64,000 nucleotides of DNA. Source: Halobacteriales archaeon QS_4_69_34. GTDB taxonomy: Archaea > Halobacteriota > Halobacteria > Halobacteriales > Halococcaceae. Shown here piece after piece: positions 16,737 to 25,914 of this stretch. The stretch spans positions 1-64,000 of the forward strand of contig PXRN01000024.1 of the NCBI GenBank assembly GCA_003021045.1, written 5' to 3'. The notes beneath the pieces were generated by a model. That model was not told the DNA's origin and did not search any database. It saw only the letters and a list, made by a program, of their open reading frames with translations. The position numbers and the translations under genes were made by a program. How positions within the stretch are numbered: the first letter of the stretch is position 1; each line of letters begins with the position of its first letter.

Positions 16737-17981
16737 TTACAGCCAGCCGACGATCTGGCCGTAGAGGCTCCGGGCCGTCAGGAACGCGAACACGAACATC
16801 AGTCCGGTGACGACCGCGAGCGCGAAATCGAGCCACTTGGGATGATCGAAGAACTTCCGATTGGCGAAAAAGAGCGCGAGCGCGGTGATCGGCAGCCCGA
16901 TCAGGCCGTTCACCGCCGGCATCACGATGCCGAGGCGAACCGGTGTCATGTTCGTGAACTCCAGCAGCAGGATGGCGAAGGCCATCGACATGACGATCAG
17001 CACCTCGACGACGCGGCGGAAGGCGTGATCGCCGAAGACGGTGGTGCGCCCCCACGCTTGGGGCACCATGAAGCCGGCTCCGAACAGCGTCCCCGTCGCC
17101 GAGGAGATCGACGCGAGGAAGGCCGCGAGGACGAAGGTCGTCAGCGCCGCCGGCCCGAGAACCGCTTCGAGGGGCTGGCCGGGGCTGGTGAGCGTCGGCG
17201 TCCCGGGGTCCATCACGAGCGCCGAGACGGCCATGACGGCCCCGCTCAGCAGGACGACGAACGCGATCCCGACGAAGTTGTCCTTCCGGTAGGGGGCCAT
17301 CTTCGTCCACTCCTTCGAGGGCTGGATGCTCGACTGGATGAAGAAGTTCGGGTAGTAGACCGTGGTCCCGAGCAGCCCGACGACGGCCGCCAGATAGCCG
17401 ATCTCGGTCGACTGGAGCGCCGGGACGAGCCCGGACGCGACCCGCCCGATCGGGAGGTCGAGCCCGAGGACGAGAACCAGATAGATGGCGAAGACGGTGA
17501 GGATGATCACCGAGATGGCGGCCTCGACCCGGTCGTAGATGCGTAGCTCCATGAGCGCGATCCCGATGCCGGCCGTGATGATGACGCCGAGGTAGACGTT
17601 GTCCAGCGGCGTCAGCCACGCGAGCGCGGCCCCGCCGACGGCGTAGTTCGAGATCGCCCAGAAATGCATGATGAACGCGATGACCACCGACAGTACCTTC
17701 GAGGCGCCCGACCCGATCGACTCCCGGATGTACGTCATCAGGGGCTTGTCGATCGTGGCGAGCCGACCCGACATCTCGTGCATCCCGAGGTCGACCAGCA
17801 GTGCCAGCGGCAGCGTCCACAGCAGGGCAAAGCCGAAGTTCGCCCCGGTGTTCGAGAGAATGTACACGGAACCGGCTCCGAACACGTTCGCCGAGAACAG
17901 CAGTCCAAGCCCGTATGTTTCGAAGAACTGCTTCGGTCCCTCCACCGACCACGCGGGAAGGTACTTGTCGACCGCACTCAT
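16737..17981 (-). CDS. Divergent Nramp-family metal transporter
   Basis: A 414-aa protein with about eleven hydrophobic helices, from ATG 17981 ('MSAVDKYLPAWSVEGPKQFF'). The overall pattern matches Nramp (SLC11) transporters, including 'TYIRESIGSGASKVLSVV' and the paired helices after 'YRKDNFVG'. The two canonical metal-binding motifs are altered: helix 1 reads 'FSANVFGAGSVY' where manganese/iron Nramps have Asp-Pro-Gly-Asn, and helix 6 reads 'VYYPNFFIQSS' where they have Met-Pro-His. This places it among non-canonical Nramp relatives, and the substrate cannot be assumed to be manganese or iron. The transcript probably has a leader, since no TATA-like box lies at -25. Confidence 0.75.
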   Translation of the reverse strand: MSAVDKYLPAWSVEGPKQFFETYGLGLLFSANVFGAGSVYILSNTGANFGFALLWTLPLALLVDLGMHEMSGRLATIDKPLMTYIRESIGSGASKVLSVVIAFIMHFWAISNYAVGGAALAWLTPLDNVYLGVIITAGIGIALMELRIYDRVEAAISVIILTVFAIYLVLVLGLDLPIGRVASGLVPALQSTEIGYLAAVVGLLGTTVYYPNFFIQSSIQPSKEWTKMAPYRKDNFVGIAFVVLLSGAVMAVSALVMDPGTPTLTSPGQPLEAVLGPAALTTFVLAAFLASISSATGTLFGAGFMVPQAWGRTTVFGDHAFRRVVEVLIVMSMAFAILLLEFTNMTPVRLGIVMPAVNGLIGLPITALALFFANRKFFDHPKWLDFALAVVTGLMFVFAFLTARSLYGQIVGWL

Positions 17982-18586
17982 CAGAGGGCCACCCGTTCGA
18001 TCCGCGCCCACCTCCGATTGAACGTTTTTCGCTGGTAGACGATGCCCGCCTGCGTCGTGCTCTGCCAGTAGTCGCCTTGCATCTGTGATCGTTGGTGTTC
18101 AACCGCGCCCCGACCGCAGCGATTCGGCCGCCCCGTTCGGAGACGAACCGAAACGTGGATCGGATGGCGCGGTTTCACGCCCCGATACTGGCGGCGCGGA
18201 TAAAAACACATGGCTTTCCCACGCAGGGAGAATGGGGGTTTTTTCTCGCATGACGGCTCCCGGCGGGAACGAAAGTGGAGACTCCGAGCGAACTGCTGGT
18301 CGAGGGCGTGATTCGGACAGAGAATAGCGGAGAGTTCGACGGTCGTCGAGAGGTGCCACGCCATCACGGTGGGCGGGCGTCGGGCGGCGATGGATCGGAC
18401 GGCAGCGAACGGCGATAGCACTCGACGGAGCCGACGAAACGTATCCGTCGGCCCGTGCCGACGGGATCGTCGAATGCCCTCCGTCCGCCGCTCTGCGTCG
18501 ACCGTCACTTCGAAGCGCCCCGCCCGACGACGCGCGGACGGGACGTCGGAGCGAAGTCGACGCCGCGATCGACCGGCGGACTGCCC
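17982..18586. other. Intergenic region upstream of the Nramp relative
   Basis: 605 nt without a supported gene. A minus-strand TATA-like 'gtttttatcc' at about 18195-18205 could serve the transporter with a leader of roughly 190 nt. Confidence 0.35.
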
Positions 18587-19042
18587 TCAGTTCATGACTT
18601 CGGCCGTGTCGATGCCGACGACGATCGCAGCGCCGTCCCCGAGGGAGAGGGCGGCGTCAGTCGGCGCGAGCAGCTCCCGCGCCTGATCGGCGTGGGCCCG
18701 TCTTGCGGCGTCGAGCAGCGCGCCGTCGAGGTCGTGGGCCTCGCGCAGCGACTCCCACGCCGCCGTGTCGACGGCGTAGACGCGGACCCCCTCGACGGTC
18801 GCGTACTCGCACTCGCGCTCGTAGGTCGGGTGTGAGCCGATGAGCGACGCGTCGAGCACCACGAGGGCGTCGACGAGTCCCTCCACCGGGACGCCAGCGT
18901 CCGCGGCGACGCTCTCGACGACCGCGGGATCGAAGGGGGTGTCGCTCAGCTCGGCCGTCTCGCCACCACCCCCGTCGCGTCCGCCGTCGGTCACCGGTCG
19001 GGTCGGGATCGCCGTCTCGTCCACCGGACGGTCGTCGCTCAT
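18587..19042 (-). CDS. Haloarchaeal protein of unknown function
   Basis: A 151-aa acidic protein from ATG 19042, not recognised. It has a disordered Gly/Glu-rich N-terminus (about 1-35), then a compact alpha/beta-looking region with 'VVESVAADAGVPVEGLVDAL' (helix-turn-helix-like spacing), 'VLDASLIGSHPTYERECEYA' and a C-terminal strand 'AAIVVGIDTAEVMN'. No signal peptide or membrane segment. It is divergently oriented to the M28 peptidase gene across about 108 nt. GC3 bias and charge are typical of the neighbourhood, so it is a real gene. Confidence 0.65.
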   Translation of the reverse strand: MSDDRPVDETAIPTRPVTDGGRDGGGGETAELSDTPFDPAVVESVAADAGVPVEGLVDALVVLDASLIGSHPTYERECEYATVEGVRVYAVDTAAWESLREAHDLDGALLDAARRAHADQARELLAPTDAALSLGDGAAIVVGIDTAEVMN

Positions 19043-19150
19043 GGGACGTCGGTTCGACGCCGGCCGGTTTCGACGTTCCGGTTTCGTTCTTCACGCTGTG
19101 ACCGGGTGGCCCGGCGGGGCTTTTTGGGCGGCCGCCCCCGAGTAGGTCCC

Positions 19151-20467
19151 ATGACCGAATGGATCGGCGAGACGTTCACGGGCGACGCCGGCTGGAGCCA
19201 CTTGGAGACGCTCGTCGACGTGGGGAACCGCATGGCGGGCAGCGAGGGCGAGCACCGCGCCGCCCTAGCCACGCGCGACGCGCTCGCGGACGTCGGTGCG
19301 CGGAACGCTCGGCTGGAGCCGTTCGACGTGCAGGGGTGGACCCGCGGCTCCTCGGCGGTCCACGCGGACGACACGACACAGGAGAGCATCGCGCTTCCCC
19401 GGAGCCCCGCCGGCGCGGCGACGGGCGAACTCGTCGACCTCGGCCACGGACTCCCGGGGGACTTCGAGCGCGACCTCGATGGAGCGGTCGTGATGGTGGC
19501 GAGCGACGTCCCCGGCTGGTACGACCGCTTTCTCCACCGCCGCGAGAAGTACTACCGCGCGGTCGAGGCGGGGGCGGCGGCGTTCGTCTTCCGGAACCAC
19601 GTTCCGGGCTGTCTCGCTCCGACCGGGAGCGTCGGCACGGCGGAGTCGCCGGTCGGCGAGATCCCGGCCGTCGGCGTCTCGAAGGAGGTCGGCGCACGGC
19701 TCGCCCGGCGCTGGAGCGGCGCCGAGGGACGCGGCGCGGAAGTGACCGTCGAGGTCGACGCCACGATCGACGACGCGACGAGCCAGAACGTCCACGCCGC
19801 CCTCGGTCCCGATACCGAGGAGGCCGTGCTGCTGACGAGCCACGTCGACGCCCACGACATCGCCGAGGGTGCGGGTGACAACGGGGCCGGAACGGCGATG
19901 GTCGTCGAGGTGGCGCGAGCGCTCGCCGCCCGCGAGGCCGACCTCGACGCCCGGGTTCACGTCGTCGTCTACGGCGCGGAGGAGGTCGGGCTGTGTGGCT
20001 CGGCGCACGACGACGAGCGCCGCGACGGCGACGCCATCGAGGCCGTCGTCAACAACGACGGCGTCGTGCGCGGACGCACGCTGAAGGCCTACACTCACGG
20101 GTTCGAGGGACTCGCGGCCGCGGCCGAGACGGTGGCCGATCGCTTCGACCATCCGGTGGAGACGATCCCGGAGCTCAACCCTCACAGCGACCACTGGCCG
20201 TACGTCCGACGGGGCGTCCCGGGCTATCACGTCACGAGCGAGACGGGGAGCGACGGACGCGGGTGGGGCCACACCCGCGCGGACACGCTCGACAAGCTCG
20301 ACAAGAGGAACCTCCGTGAACAGGCCGTGCTCCTCACCGAGCTGGTGGTCCACCTCGCCAGCGACGACGTGCGGATCGATCACCGCGAGCCCGGCGAGAT
20401 CGCCGCCCAACTGAAAGAGGAGGGCCTCGCCGAGGGCATGAAGCTCACCGGAGAGTGGCCCTACTGA
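19151..20467 (+). CDS. M28-family metallopeptidase (aminopeptidase)
   Basis: A 438-aa protein from ATG 19151 ('MTEWIGETFTGDAGWSHLET'). A PA-like insert (about 110-200, with 'RAVEAGAAAFVFRNHVPG') precedes the M28 co-catalytic di-zinc site: His/Asp in 'TSHVDAHD' (about 235), Asp in 'AGDNGAGTAM' (about 247), catalytic Glu-Glu in 'VYGAEEVGLCGS' (about 280), Asp in 'VVNNDGVV' (about 302) and His in 'WGHTRADT' (about 374). It should remove N-terminal residues from peptides. No signal peptide is visible, so it is probably cytoplasmic. Upstream 'MARRGFLGGRP' codons were excluded because they overlap the divergent promoter space. Confidence 0.9.
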   Translation: MTEWIGETFTGDAGWSHLETLVDVGNRMAGSEGEHRAALATRDALADVGARNARLEPFDVQGWTRGSSAVHADDTTQESIALPRSPAGAATGELVDLGHGLPGDFERDLDGAVVMVASDVPGWYDRFLHRREKYYRAVEAGAAAFVFRNHVPGCLAPTGSVGTAESPVGEIPAVGVSKEVGARLARRWSGAEGRGAEVTVEVDATIDDATSQNVHAALGPDTEEAVLLTSHVDAHDIAEGAGDNGAGTAMVVEVARALAAREADLDARVHVVVYGAEEVGLCGSAHDDERRDGDAIEAVVNNDGVVRGRTLKAYTHGFEGLAAAAETVADRFDHPVETIPELNPHSDHWPYVRRGVPGYHVTSETGSDGRGWGHTRADTLDKLDKRNLREQAVLLTELVVHLASDDVRIDHREPGEIAAQLKEEGLAEGMKLTGEWPY

Positions 20468-20535
20468 ACCGGACGAGTCCGCGAATCGGCGTCCGTTCTC
20501 GGTGCTGGTGACCGCCTCGGGCGTCGTCCGGCGGC

Positions 20536-21783
20536 TCAGGTGTCGATCCTTTCCCCGCGGTCGGTCGGCGTCGTGGCCGTGTCCTCGGCTCCGGTCGCGC
20601 TCTCGGTCGCGTGGACGTCCCCGCCGGCGTCCGTCCCCCGGAGGGTCTCGTGGAGGCCGATCACGAGCGCCGGCACGACGATCATGAAGACGTGCTCCTC
20701 GATCGGGATCCCGACGAGTTCGACGCCCGTCCGCAGCGGGATGGCGAACACCCCGACTTCGAGGGTGTACCAGTCCCAGAGGTAGGCGATCGGATAGAGC
20801 GCGACGACGGTCCGTGCGGCCGACCCGAGCGCCCGCGCGCGGACGAGCAAGCCCAGCGCGATCGCGCCGAAGACGACCTCGGTGGCGAGGTAGGTGTAGG
20901 GGCCGAGGGTGGCGATGTCCGGCAGGGGAGCGCCGGCGAGCGGGCGAAACCAGACGGCGGCGACGAGAACCCCGAGAAAGACGTACGCGCCCCGGATGAG
21001 CACCATCGTCGCCAGCCCCGGGGCCGCGCGCCGAGCGAGCAGCGCCACGGCCCCGAACGCGAGCGCCGCGAGCGGGGCCGAGGGCGGGAACAGGCCGTCG
21101 ACGGCGAGGACGAGCACCGCGAGGAGACCGGCGACCATCAGCCAGCCGGCCAGCCGGCGTGCACGGGCACGCCCGAGGACGACCGCGACCGTGCGCTTGC
21201 CGATCGAGCGGTCGTAGGCGTCGTCTTTCGCGTCGTCGACGATCTTCACGCCGGCGAGCAACAGGACGAAGACGGCGGCGAACGCGAGCGGGCGGACGGC
21301 GAGCGCCGTCGTCTGCACGTAGTAGCCCCCGAGGAGCGCGAGCGCGATGCCGAGCGGGTAGCCCAGCGTCGCCGTCACGGGATGGGTGTCGAACTGGGGG
21401 GCGTGGAGGTAGCCGACGAACCACGTCGGAAGGGTGAGGAGGGCTGCGCCGGGGCCGACGGAGAGCCAGAGGCCGGCGAGCGCGAGGGCGAAGCCGACCG
21501 TCGCGCCCGCCAGCCCGAGCCGACAGCCGAGGACGGTCATCGGGTGGTCGTCGTCCTCGTCCCGGCGGTGGAAGTCGACGTAGCCGTCCTTGACGTGGGC
21601 GGTGTAGACCGCGAAGAACATCGCCGTCATGTGGAGTATTCCGATCGAGACCGAGAACTCCCGGGCCAGCACCGCCCCGAACCACGACGCCGCCAGCGGC
21701 GGGAGCATGAACACCGGGTGGACCTGCGAGGCGAACGCCCTGAGAGCCACGACGGGGCCGCGTCCGTGGCGCGCGATGGCCAT
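20536..21783 (-). CDS. UbiA-type prenyltransferase fused to a lycopene-cyclase half-domain
   Basis: A 415-aa membrane protein. Residues about 1-300 look like a UbiA prenyltransferase: several helices, an Asp-rich segment 'KDGYVDFHRRDEDDDHP' (about 65-81) and a second one 'VKIVDDAKDDAYDRSIGKRT' (about 180-200). Residues about 300-395 match the carotenoid lycopene cyclase (CrtYc/d, CarR) half-domain: 'YTYLATEVVFGAIALGLLVR', 'LWDWYTLEVGVF' and 'GIPIEEHVFMIVVPALVIGL'. Haloarchaeal lycopene elongases (UbiA) and cyclases compete for lycopene, toward bacterioruberin and beta-carotene. Only one of the usual two cyclase half-domains is present. The ATG at 21783 is chosen because a TATA-like box lies 27 nt upstream; ATG 21852 is an alternative. 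Catalysis is not proven. Confidence 0.75.
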   Translation of the reverse strand: MAIARHGRGPVVALRAFASQVHPVFMLPPLAASWFGAVLAREFSVSIGILHMTAMFFAVYTAHVKDGYVDFHRRDEDDDHPMTVLGCRLGLAGATVGFALALAGLWLSVGPGAALLTLPTWFVGYLHAPQFDTHPVTATLGYPLGIALALLGGYYVQTTALAVRPLAFAAVFVLLLAGVKIVDDAKDDAYDRSIGKRTVAVVLGRARARRLAGWLMVAGLLAVLVLAVDGLFPPSAPLAALAFGAVALLARRAAPGLATMVLIRGAYVFLGVLVAAVWFRPLAGAPLPDIATLGPYTYLATEVVFGAIALGLLVRARALGSAARTVVALYPIAYLWDWYTLEVGVFAIPLRTGVELVGIPIEEHVFMIVVPALVIGLHETLRGTDAGGDVHATESATGAEDTATTPTDRGERIDT

Positions 21784-21805
21784 GGCCGCCCAACGGCGCG
21801 GCGCT

Positions 21806-21815
21806 CCATAAGCCC
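21806..21815 (-). promoter_or_regulatory. Promoter of the UbiA/lycopene-cyclase fusion
   Basis: The minus strand reads 'gggcttatgg', about 27 nt before ATG 21783. It decides between the two possible starts. Confidence 0.45.
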
Positions 21816-21893
21816 ACCTGCCGCGGAACCGCCCCTTCGAGTGGGGGGCCATCCCCGAACCGGCGCGGTTCGGCGGACCCGTCGTCGCGGCCG

Positions 21894-23015
21894 TCAGCCG
21901 ACCGCGCGCGTCGCCTCGTCCATGACCTCCAGGGCCTCCTCGATCTCCCCGATGCCCGTCGCATACGAGATGCGCGCGTAGCCCGCCCCACCCTCGCCGA
22001 AGGCCGCGCCGGGGACGACGATCACGCCCCGGTCGATGCACGCCTCGACCCAGCCCTCGGGGACCTCGGGCATCGCGTAGAACGCCCCGCGGGGGGTCGG
22101 CGTCGCTAATCCTATGTCGGCGAGGCCGTCGAGCAGGACGTCGCGGCGCTTCTCGAAGGCGTCGCGCATCTCGCGGACGGGCTCTTGGGGGCCCGACAGG
22201 GCGGCTGTGGCGGCGTACTGGGCGGGCGCGCTCGCACAGGCCTGGACGTACTGGTGGACCCGGAGCATCCGCTCGATCCGGCGCTCGCTTCCGACTACCC
22301 AGCCGAGCCGCCAGCCCGTCATCGAGTAGCTCTTCGAGCAGGCGTTCACCACGACGACGTCGTCGCTCTCGGCGAACTCCATCGGCGAGCGGTGGCCGCC
22401 CTCGAAGACGATGTGCTCGTAGACCTCGTCCGAGATGCACAGCACGTCGTGCTCGTCGGCGATCCGGGCGAACTCCTTCATATCCGCCTCGCTCTGGACC
22501 GCCCCCGTCGGATTCGCGGGGCTGTTGACGACGAACGCGGCCGTGTCGTCGGTGATCGCGTCTTCCACGGTCTCGGGAGCCATCGTGAGGTCCTCGCGGA
22601 GCTCGATGGGTTTTGGCGTCCCTCCGGCGATCCGGGTGAGCGCGTCGTAGGAGACGAACCCCGGGTCGGGGAAGACGACCTCCTCGCCGGGGTCGACGTG
22701 GGCCTCCATGGCGAGGTGGAGCGCCTCGCTGCCCCCCGCAGTAGCGATGACACTCCGGGGAGAAACGTCGATCGCGTTGTCGCGGGCGTGCTTCTCACTG
22801 ATCGCCTCCCGGAGCGCGAGCGTGCCCTTGTTGCCGGTGTAGCCGTCGGTCTCCCCCGCTTCGATGGCTTCGATCGCCGCCCGGCGGGCGTGCTCGGGGG
22901 TCGGGAAGTCGGGCTGGCCGAGCCCGAGGTTGATCGCGTTCGCGCCGGCGGCGGCGAACACCTCGCGGATGCCGCTGATCGACACCGACTCGACCCGGCT
23001 CGAAAAGTCCGTCAT
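21894..23015 (-). CDS. Class I/II PLP-dependent aminotransferase (aspartate aminotransferase-like)
   Basis: A 373-aa protein from ATG 23015. Family marks in order: 'NLGLGQPDFPTPEHA' (about 29), the PLP phosphate region 'ATAGGSEALHLAME' (about 91), 'NSPANPTGAV' (about 166), 'CISDEVYEHI' (about 194) and the PLP-binding lysine in 'SKSYSMTGWRLGWV' (about 229-242), then Arg in 'YARISYA' for the substrate carboxylate. It transfers amino groups between amino and 2-oxo acids. Similarity is strongest to archaeal aspartate/aromatic aminotransferases, and the exact substrate cannot be read from sequence. It lies 110 nt upstream of the prenyltransferase fusion on the same strand. Confidence 0.9.
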   Translation of the reverse strand: MTDFSSRVESVSISGIREVFAAAGANAINLGLGQPDFPTPEHARRAAIEAIEAGETDGYTGNKGTLALREAISEKHARDNAIDVSPRSVIATAGGSEALHLAMEAHVDPGEEVVFPDPGFVSYDALTRIAGGTPKPIELREDLTMAPETVEDAITDDTAAFVVNSPANPTGAVQSEADMKEFARIADEHDVLCISDEVYEHIVFEGGHRSPMEFAESDDVVVVNACSKSYSMTGWRLGWVVGSERRIERMLRVHQYVQACASAPAQYAATAALSGPQEPVREMRDAFEKRRDVLLDGLADIGLATPTPRGAFYAMPEVPEGWVEACIDRGVIVVPGAAFGEGGAGYARISYATGIGEIEEALEVMDEATRAVG

Positions 23016-23484
23016 ACCGGGTCCGGGGACGCGCGGACGAATAACTGTGGGGGTGTCGCTGCGGACGGCGGGGCCGCCGCGGACGGCAGCGGTGCTGCCG
23101 CTTGACGGCGAGGCCACCGCCACGGCGGACGATGCTCGCCGACGGACCCTGCTAGGAGAACGTACGAGCAACAATCCCCGGCGCCGGTGACGGACGAACA
23201 ATCGTGATCGGCCGATCGGCGGTCGCTCAGTACCGTTTTCGGGTCGTCGTAGTTCCTGGGGTGTATCGCCGCTCTCGGACGCCGTTACCACGGCCCGCAG
23301 GTACAGCCCTCTCCCACCCGTATCGGCGACGACGACGCTCGTGAGTCTCGGACCGGGGCCGTTTAGATGCCGATCGCGGACACGAAGACGCCGGCCAACG
23401 ACCGCGAATCGCCCGACTGAGCGGCCGAACGATCGGAAAGGCGCTGGAAGAACAGGGACGCAGCGAACGGCGGTGGTGGCGTAG
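23016..23484. other. Divergent intergenic region
   Basis: 469 nt between the aminotransferase and TauE-like genes. No protein or RNA gene supported. It contains a weak 'gaccgcgaa' block resembling the dispersed repeat, too degraded to call. Confidence 0.35.
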
Positions 23485-24405
23485 ATGGCTGCGGGCGGCT
23501 CGAACGTCCGGCCGCGTGCGTTCCTCGACAACCTCCGCGACTGCCGGTACCGCGAGCTGCTGATGGCGGTCGCCACGGGGGCGGTCGTCATCGGGACGGT
23601 CGTCCTCTTCCCCGGATTCGACCACCTCGGAGCCGGATTGCAGGCGGGCGTCAGCCCCGCGCTACTGGCCTTCTTCGTCCTCGTCGCGGTGGTCGCGGGC
23701 GTCGTGAAGGGGACGATCGGCTTCGGCTACGCGCTCATCACGACGCCCGTCTTCGCGACGGTGATCGACCCGGCGGTCGCGGTCGTGGTGCTCGCCATCC
23801 CGCCGTGGATGCTCAACGTCTTCCAGGTCGGCGATACCGGTACCGGGATCGCCTACGTTCGCCGCGAGTGGACGCTCATCGCGCTGGCGCTTCTCGGTAC
23901 AGTGGTGGGCGTGTCCTTCTTCGTCGAGTTCTCGACGGGACCGCTGATCCCGTTTCTCATCGCCGTCGTCATCCTCGGATACGCCGCCTTCGAGCTGTCG
24001 AAGGGCTTCGTCGTCATCGAGGCGACCCACCACCCCGTCGCGCTGGGCGTCGTCGGCCTGCTCGAAGGGTTCTTCCTCGCCGTCGCCAATCTCGGACCGC
24101 CGCTGCCCGCCTACCTCCACACCTTCGAGCGCGACACCGAGCGCTACGTGGGCGGGCTCTCGATGGTGTTCACGTTCGTGTTCACCGCGAAGATTCTCGC
24201 GCTGGTGCTCGAAGGTGCGATGACGGCCTACCAGCTGTGGCTCGGCTCGGCTATCGCCGTCGTCACCGTCGTCGGCCTCCTCGTCGGCACCTACCTCCGG
24301 CGGGTCGAGATCGACGAGCGCCGGTTCAACCTCGCCGTCGTCGGGCTCCTGCTCGTCATCGGGCTGAACATCCTCCGGAAGACGATCCCCGTACTGTTCC
24401 TCTGA
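23485..24405 (+). CDS. TauE/SafE-family anion exporter
   Basis: A 306-aa protein with about eight membrane helices after a short basic N-terminus. The duplicated TauE/SafE pattern is visible: 'VAGVVKGTIGFGYALITTPV' (first repeat, about 73-92) and 'GVVGLLEGFFLAVANLGPPL' (second repeat, about 190-209). Members export sulfite, sulfonates or other organic anions, and the substrate here is unknown. The gene faces the same way as the downstream flavin disulfide reductase (130 nt away), which has its own promoter, so they are probably not one transcript. Confidence 0.85.
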   Translation: MAAGGSNVRPRAFLDNLRDCRYRELLMAVATGAVVIGTVVLFPGFDHLGAGLQAGVSPALLAFFVLVAVVAGVVKGTIGFGYALITTPVFATVIDPAVAVVVLAIPPWMLNVFQVGDTGTGIAYVRREWTLIALALLGTVVGVSFFVEFSTGPLIPFLIAVVILGYAAFELSKGFVVIEATHHPVALGVVGLLEGFFLAVANLGPPLPAYLHTFERDTERYVGGLSMVFTFVFTAKILALVLEGAMTAYQLWLGSAIAVVTVVGLLVGTYLRRVEIDERRFNLAVVGLLLVIGLNILRKTIPVLFL

Positions 24406-24501
24406 GGTCACGGTCGTGAGGAAAGCGACGGACGCGCGGACTGTAGGCTCGATCGCGGCCGACGAACGCGGCCGAGATGCGTCGCCGACGGACGATCGCC
24501 G

Positions 24502-24513
24502 AAGGCTTATCTC
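24502..24513 (+). promoter_or_regulatory. Promoter of the disulfide reductase gene
   Basis: TATA-like 'aaggcttatc' about 25 nt before ATG 24535. Confidence 0.5.
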
Positions 24514-24534
24514 TGCTCCCGGTAAGCGTCTTCG

Positions 24535-25914
24535 ATGACCCACTACGACGCGGTGGTGATCGGCGGGGGGACGGGCAACAGCGTGGCCTCGGCGGCGGCC
24601 GAGCGGGGTTTCGAAACCGCGCTGATCGAGCCGGGTCCCCTGGGCGGGACCTGCCTCAACCGCGGCTGTAATCCCTCGAAGATGCTCATCCACCGGGCCG
24701 ACGTCGCCAACGAAATCCGGGGAGCCGGGCAGTTCGGCATCGACGCCGGTATCCAGGACGTGGGCTTCGAGAGCGTGGTCCGGGAGGTGACGAGCACGCT
24801 CGCGGGACTCGCGGAGAACAAGGAGGCGAGCCTGCGCGAGCAGGACGGGCTCACGCTCTACGACGAGTACGCCCAGTTCACGGGCGAGCGTACCCTCGAC
24901 GTCGGTGGCGAGGAGGTCACCGGCGAGCGGGTCGTCGTCGCCGCGGGGAGCCGCCCGAGCACGCCGCCGATCGACGGCCTGGAGGCGGTCGACTACCTCA
25001 CGAGCACGGATGCCGTCCGGCTGGAGGAGCGGCCGGACGAGCTCGTCGTGCTCGGCGGGGGCTACATCGCCGCCGAGCTGGGCTACTTCTACGAGTCGAT
25101 GGGGACCGCAGTGACGATGATCGAGATGGAGGACTCGCTGGTCCCACGGGAGGACGCCGACGTCGCCGAGACGTTCACCGAGGTCGCCCGGCGACGACAC
25201 GACGTCTACACGGGGTACCGAGCCACGGCGGTCGCCGAGGAGGGCGGGCGAGTGACCCTCAACGCCGAGAGCGAGGACGGCGAGGAGATCGAGGTCGCTG
25301 GCGAGGAACTGCTCGTCGCGCTCGGTCGCCGACCCAACACCGACGACCTCGCGGTCGAGGCGGCGGGCATCGAGACGAACGAGGGCGGGTTCGTCGAGAC
25401 CGACGCGTATCTGGCGACGACCGCGGAGAACGTCTGGGCGATGGGCGATATCGCGGACAACTACATGTTCAAACACTCCGGGGACTACGAGGGGGAGATC
25501 GTCACCGAGAACGCCTTCGGGGACGGACAGGAACGGGCCGACTGGAGCGGGATGGCCCACGCGATCTTCACCGAGCCGGAGATGGCCGCCACGGGAAAGA
25601 CCGAGGGCGAACTCGAAGAGACGGGACGGGAGTACGTCGTTGGGCGCGAAGAGTACACGAACGTCGCCATGGCAAAGGCACGGAAGATCGAGGAGGGGTT
25701 CGTGAAGGTGCTCGCCGACCCCGCCGACGGGGAGATCTTGGGCTGTCATATCGTCGGTCCCGAGGCCCCCGATCTGATCCACGAGGTCGTCGTCGCGCTC
25801 CGGAGCGGGTCGGGCACGGTGGGGGACGTCGCCGACGCGATCCACGTCCACCCTGCACTGAGCAAGGTCGTCAAGTACGCCTTCGAGAACGCACGACAGT
25901 CGGTCGAGGGCTAG
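24535..25914 (+). CDS. FAD-dependent disulfide reductase (bis-gamma-glutamylcystine reductase-like)
   Basis: A 459-aa class I pyridine nucleotide-disulfide oxidoreductase. Seen: FAD-binding 'AVVIGGGTGNSVASAAA', redox-active 'GGTCLNRGCNPSKM' with the Cys-x4-Cys pair (about 41-46), NAD(P)-binding 'VVLGGGYIAAELGYF', a second FAD motif 'VWAMGDIADN' and the dimerisation domain ending 'IHVHPALSKVV', where His-x-His-Pro is the general-base motif. The combination resembles mycothione reductase and the haloarchaeal enzyme that reduces bis-gamma-glutamylcystine, the thiol buffer of these organisms. Dihydrolipoyl or mercuric reductase activity is less likely, because no lipoyl/2-oxoacid complex or HMA domain is nearby. 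The stop codon shares a CTAG with the convergent small gene. Confidence 0.82.
   Translation: MTHYDAVVIGGGTGNSVASAAAERGFETALIEPGPLGGTCLNRGCNPSKMLIHRADVANEIRGAGQFGIDAGIQDVGFESVVREVTSTLAGLAENKEASLREQDGLTLYDEYAQFTGERTLDVGGEEVTGERVVVAAGSRPSTPPIDGLEAVDYLTSTDAVRLEERPDELVVLGGGYIAAELGYFYESMGTAVTMIEMEDSLVPREDADVAETFTEVARRRHDVYTGYRATAVAEEGGRVTLNAESEDGEEIEVAGEELLVALGRRPNTDDLAVEAAGIETNEGGFVETDAYLATTAENVWAMGDIADNYMFKHSGDYEGEIVTENAFGDGQERADWSGMAHAIFTEPEMAATGKTEGELEETGREYVVGREEYTNVAMAKARKIEEGFVKVLADPADGEILGCHIVGPEAPDLIHEVVVALRSGSGTVGDVADAIHVHPALSKVVKYAFENARQSVEG

Noticed and set aside
21784-22440. N-terminal extension of the UbiA/lycopene-cyclase fusion
   Set aside because: The extra residues are antisense to the aminotransferase gene and Arg-rich; a promoter sits just before ATG 21783.
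23016-23591. N-terminal extension of the aminotransferase
   Set aside because: Family alignment begins at 'MTDFSSRVES' (23015); upstream residues are low-complexity.
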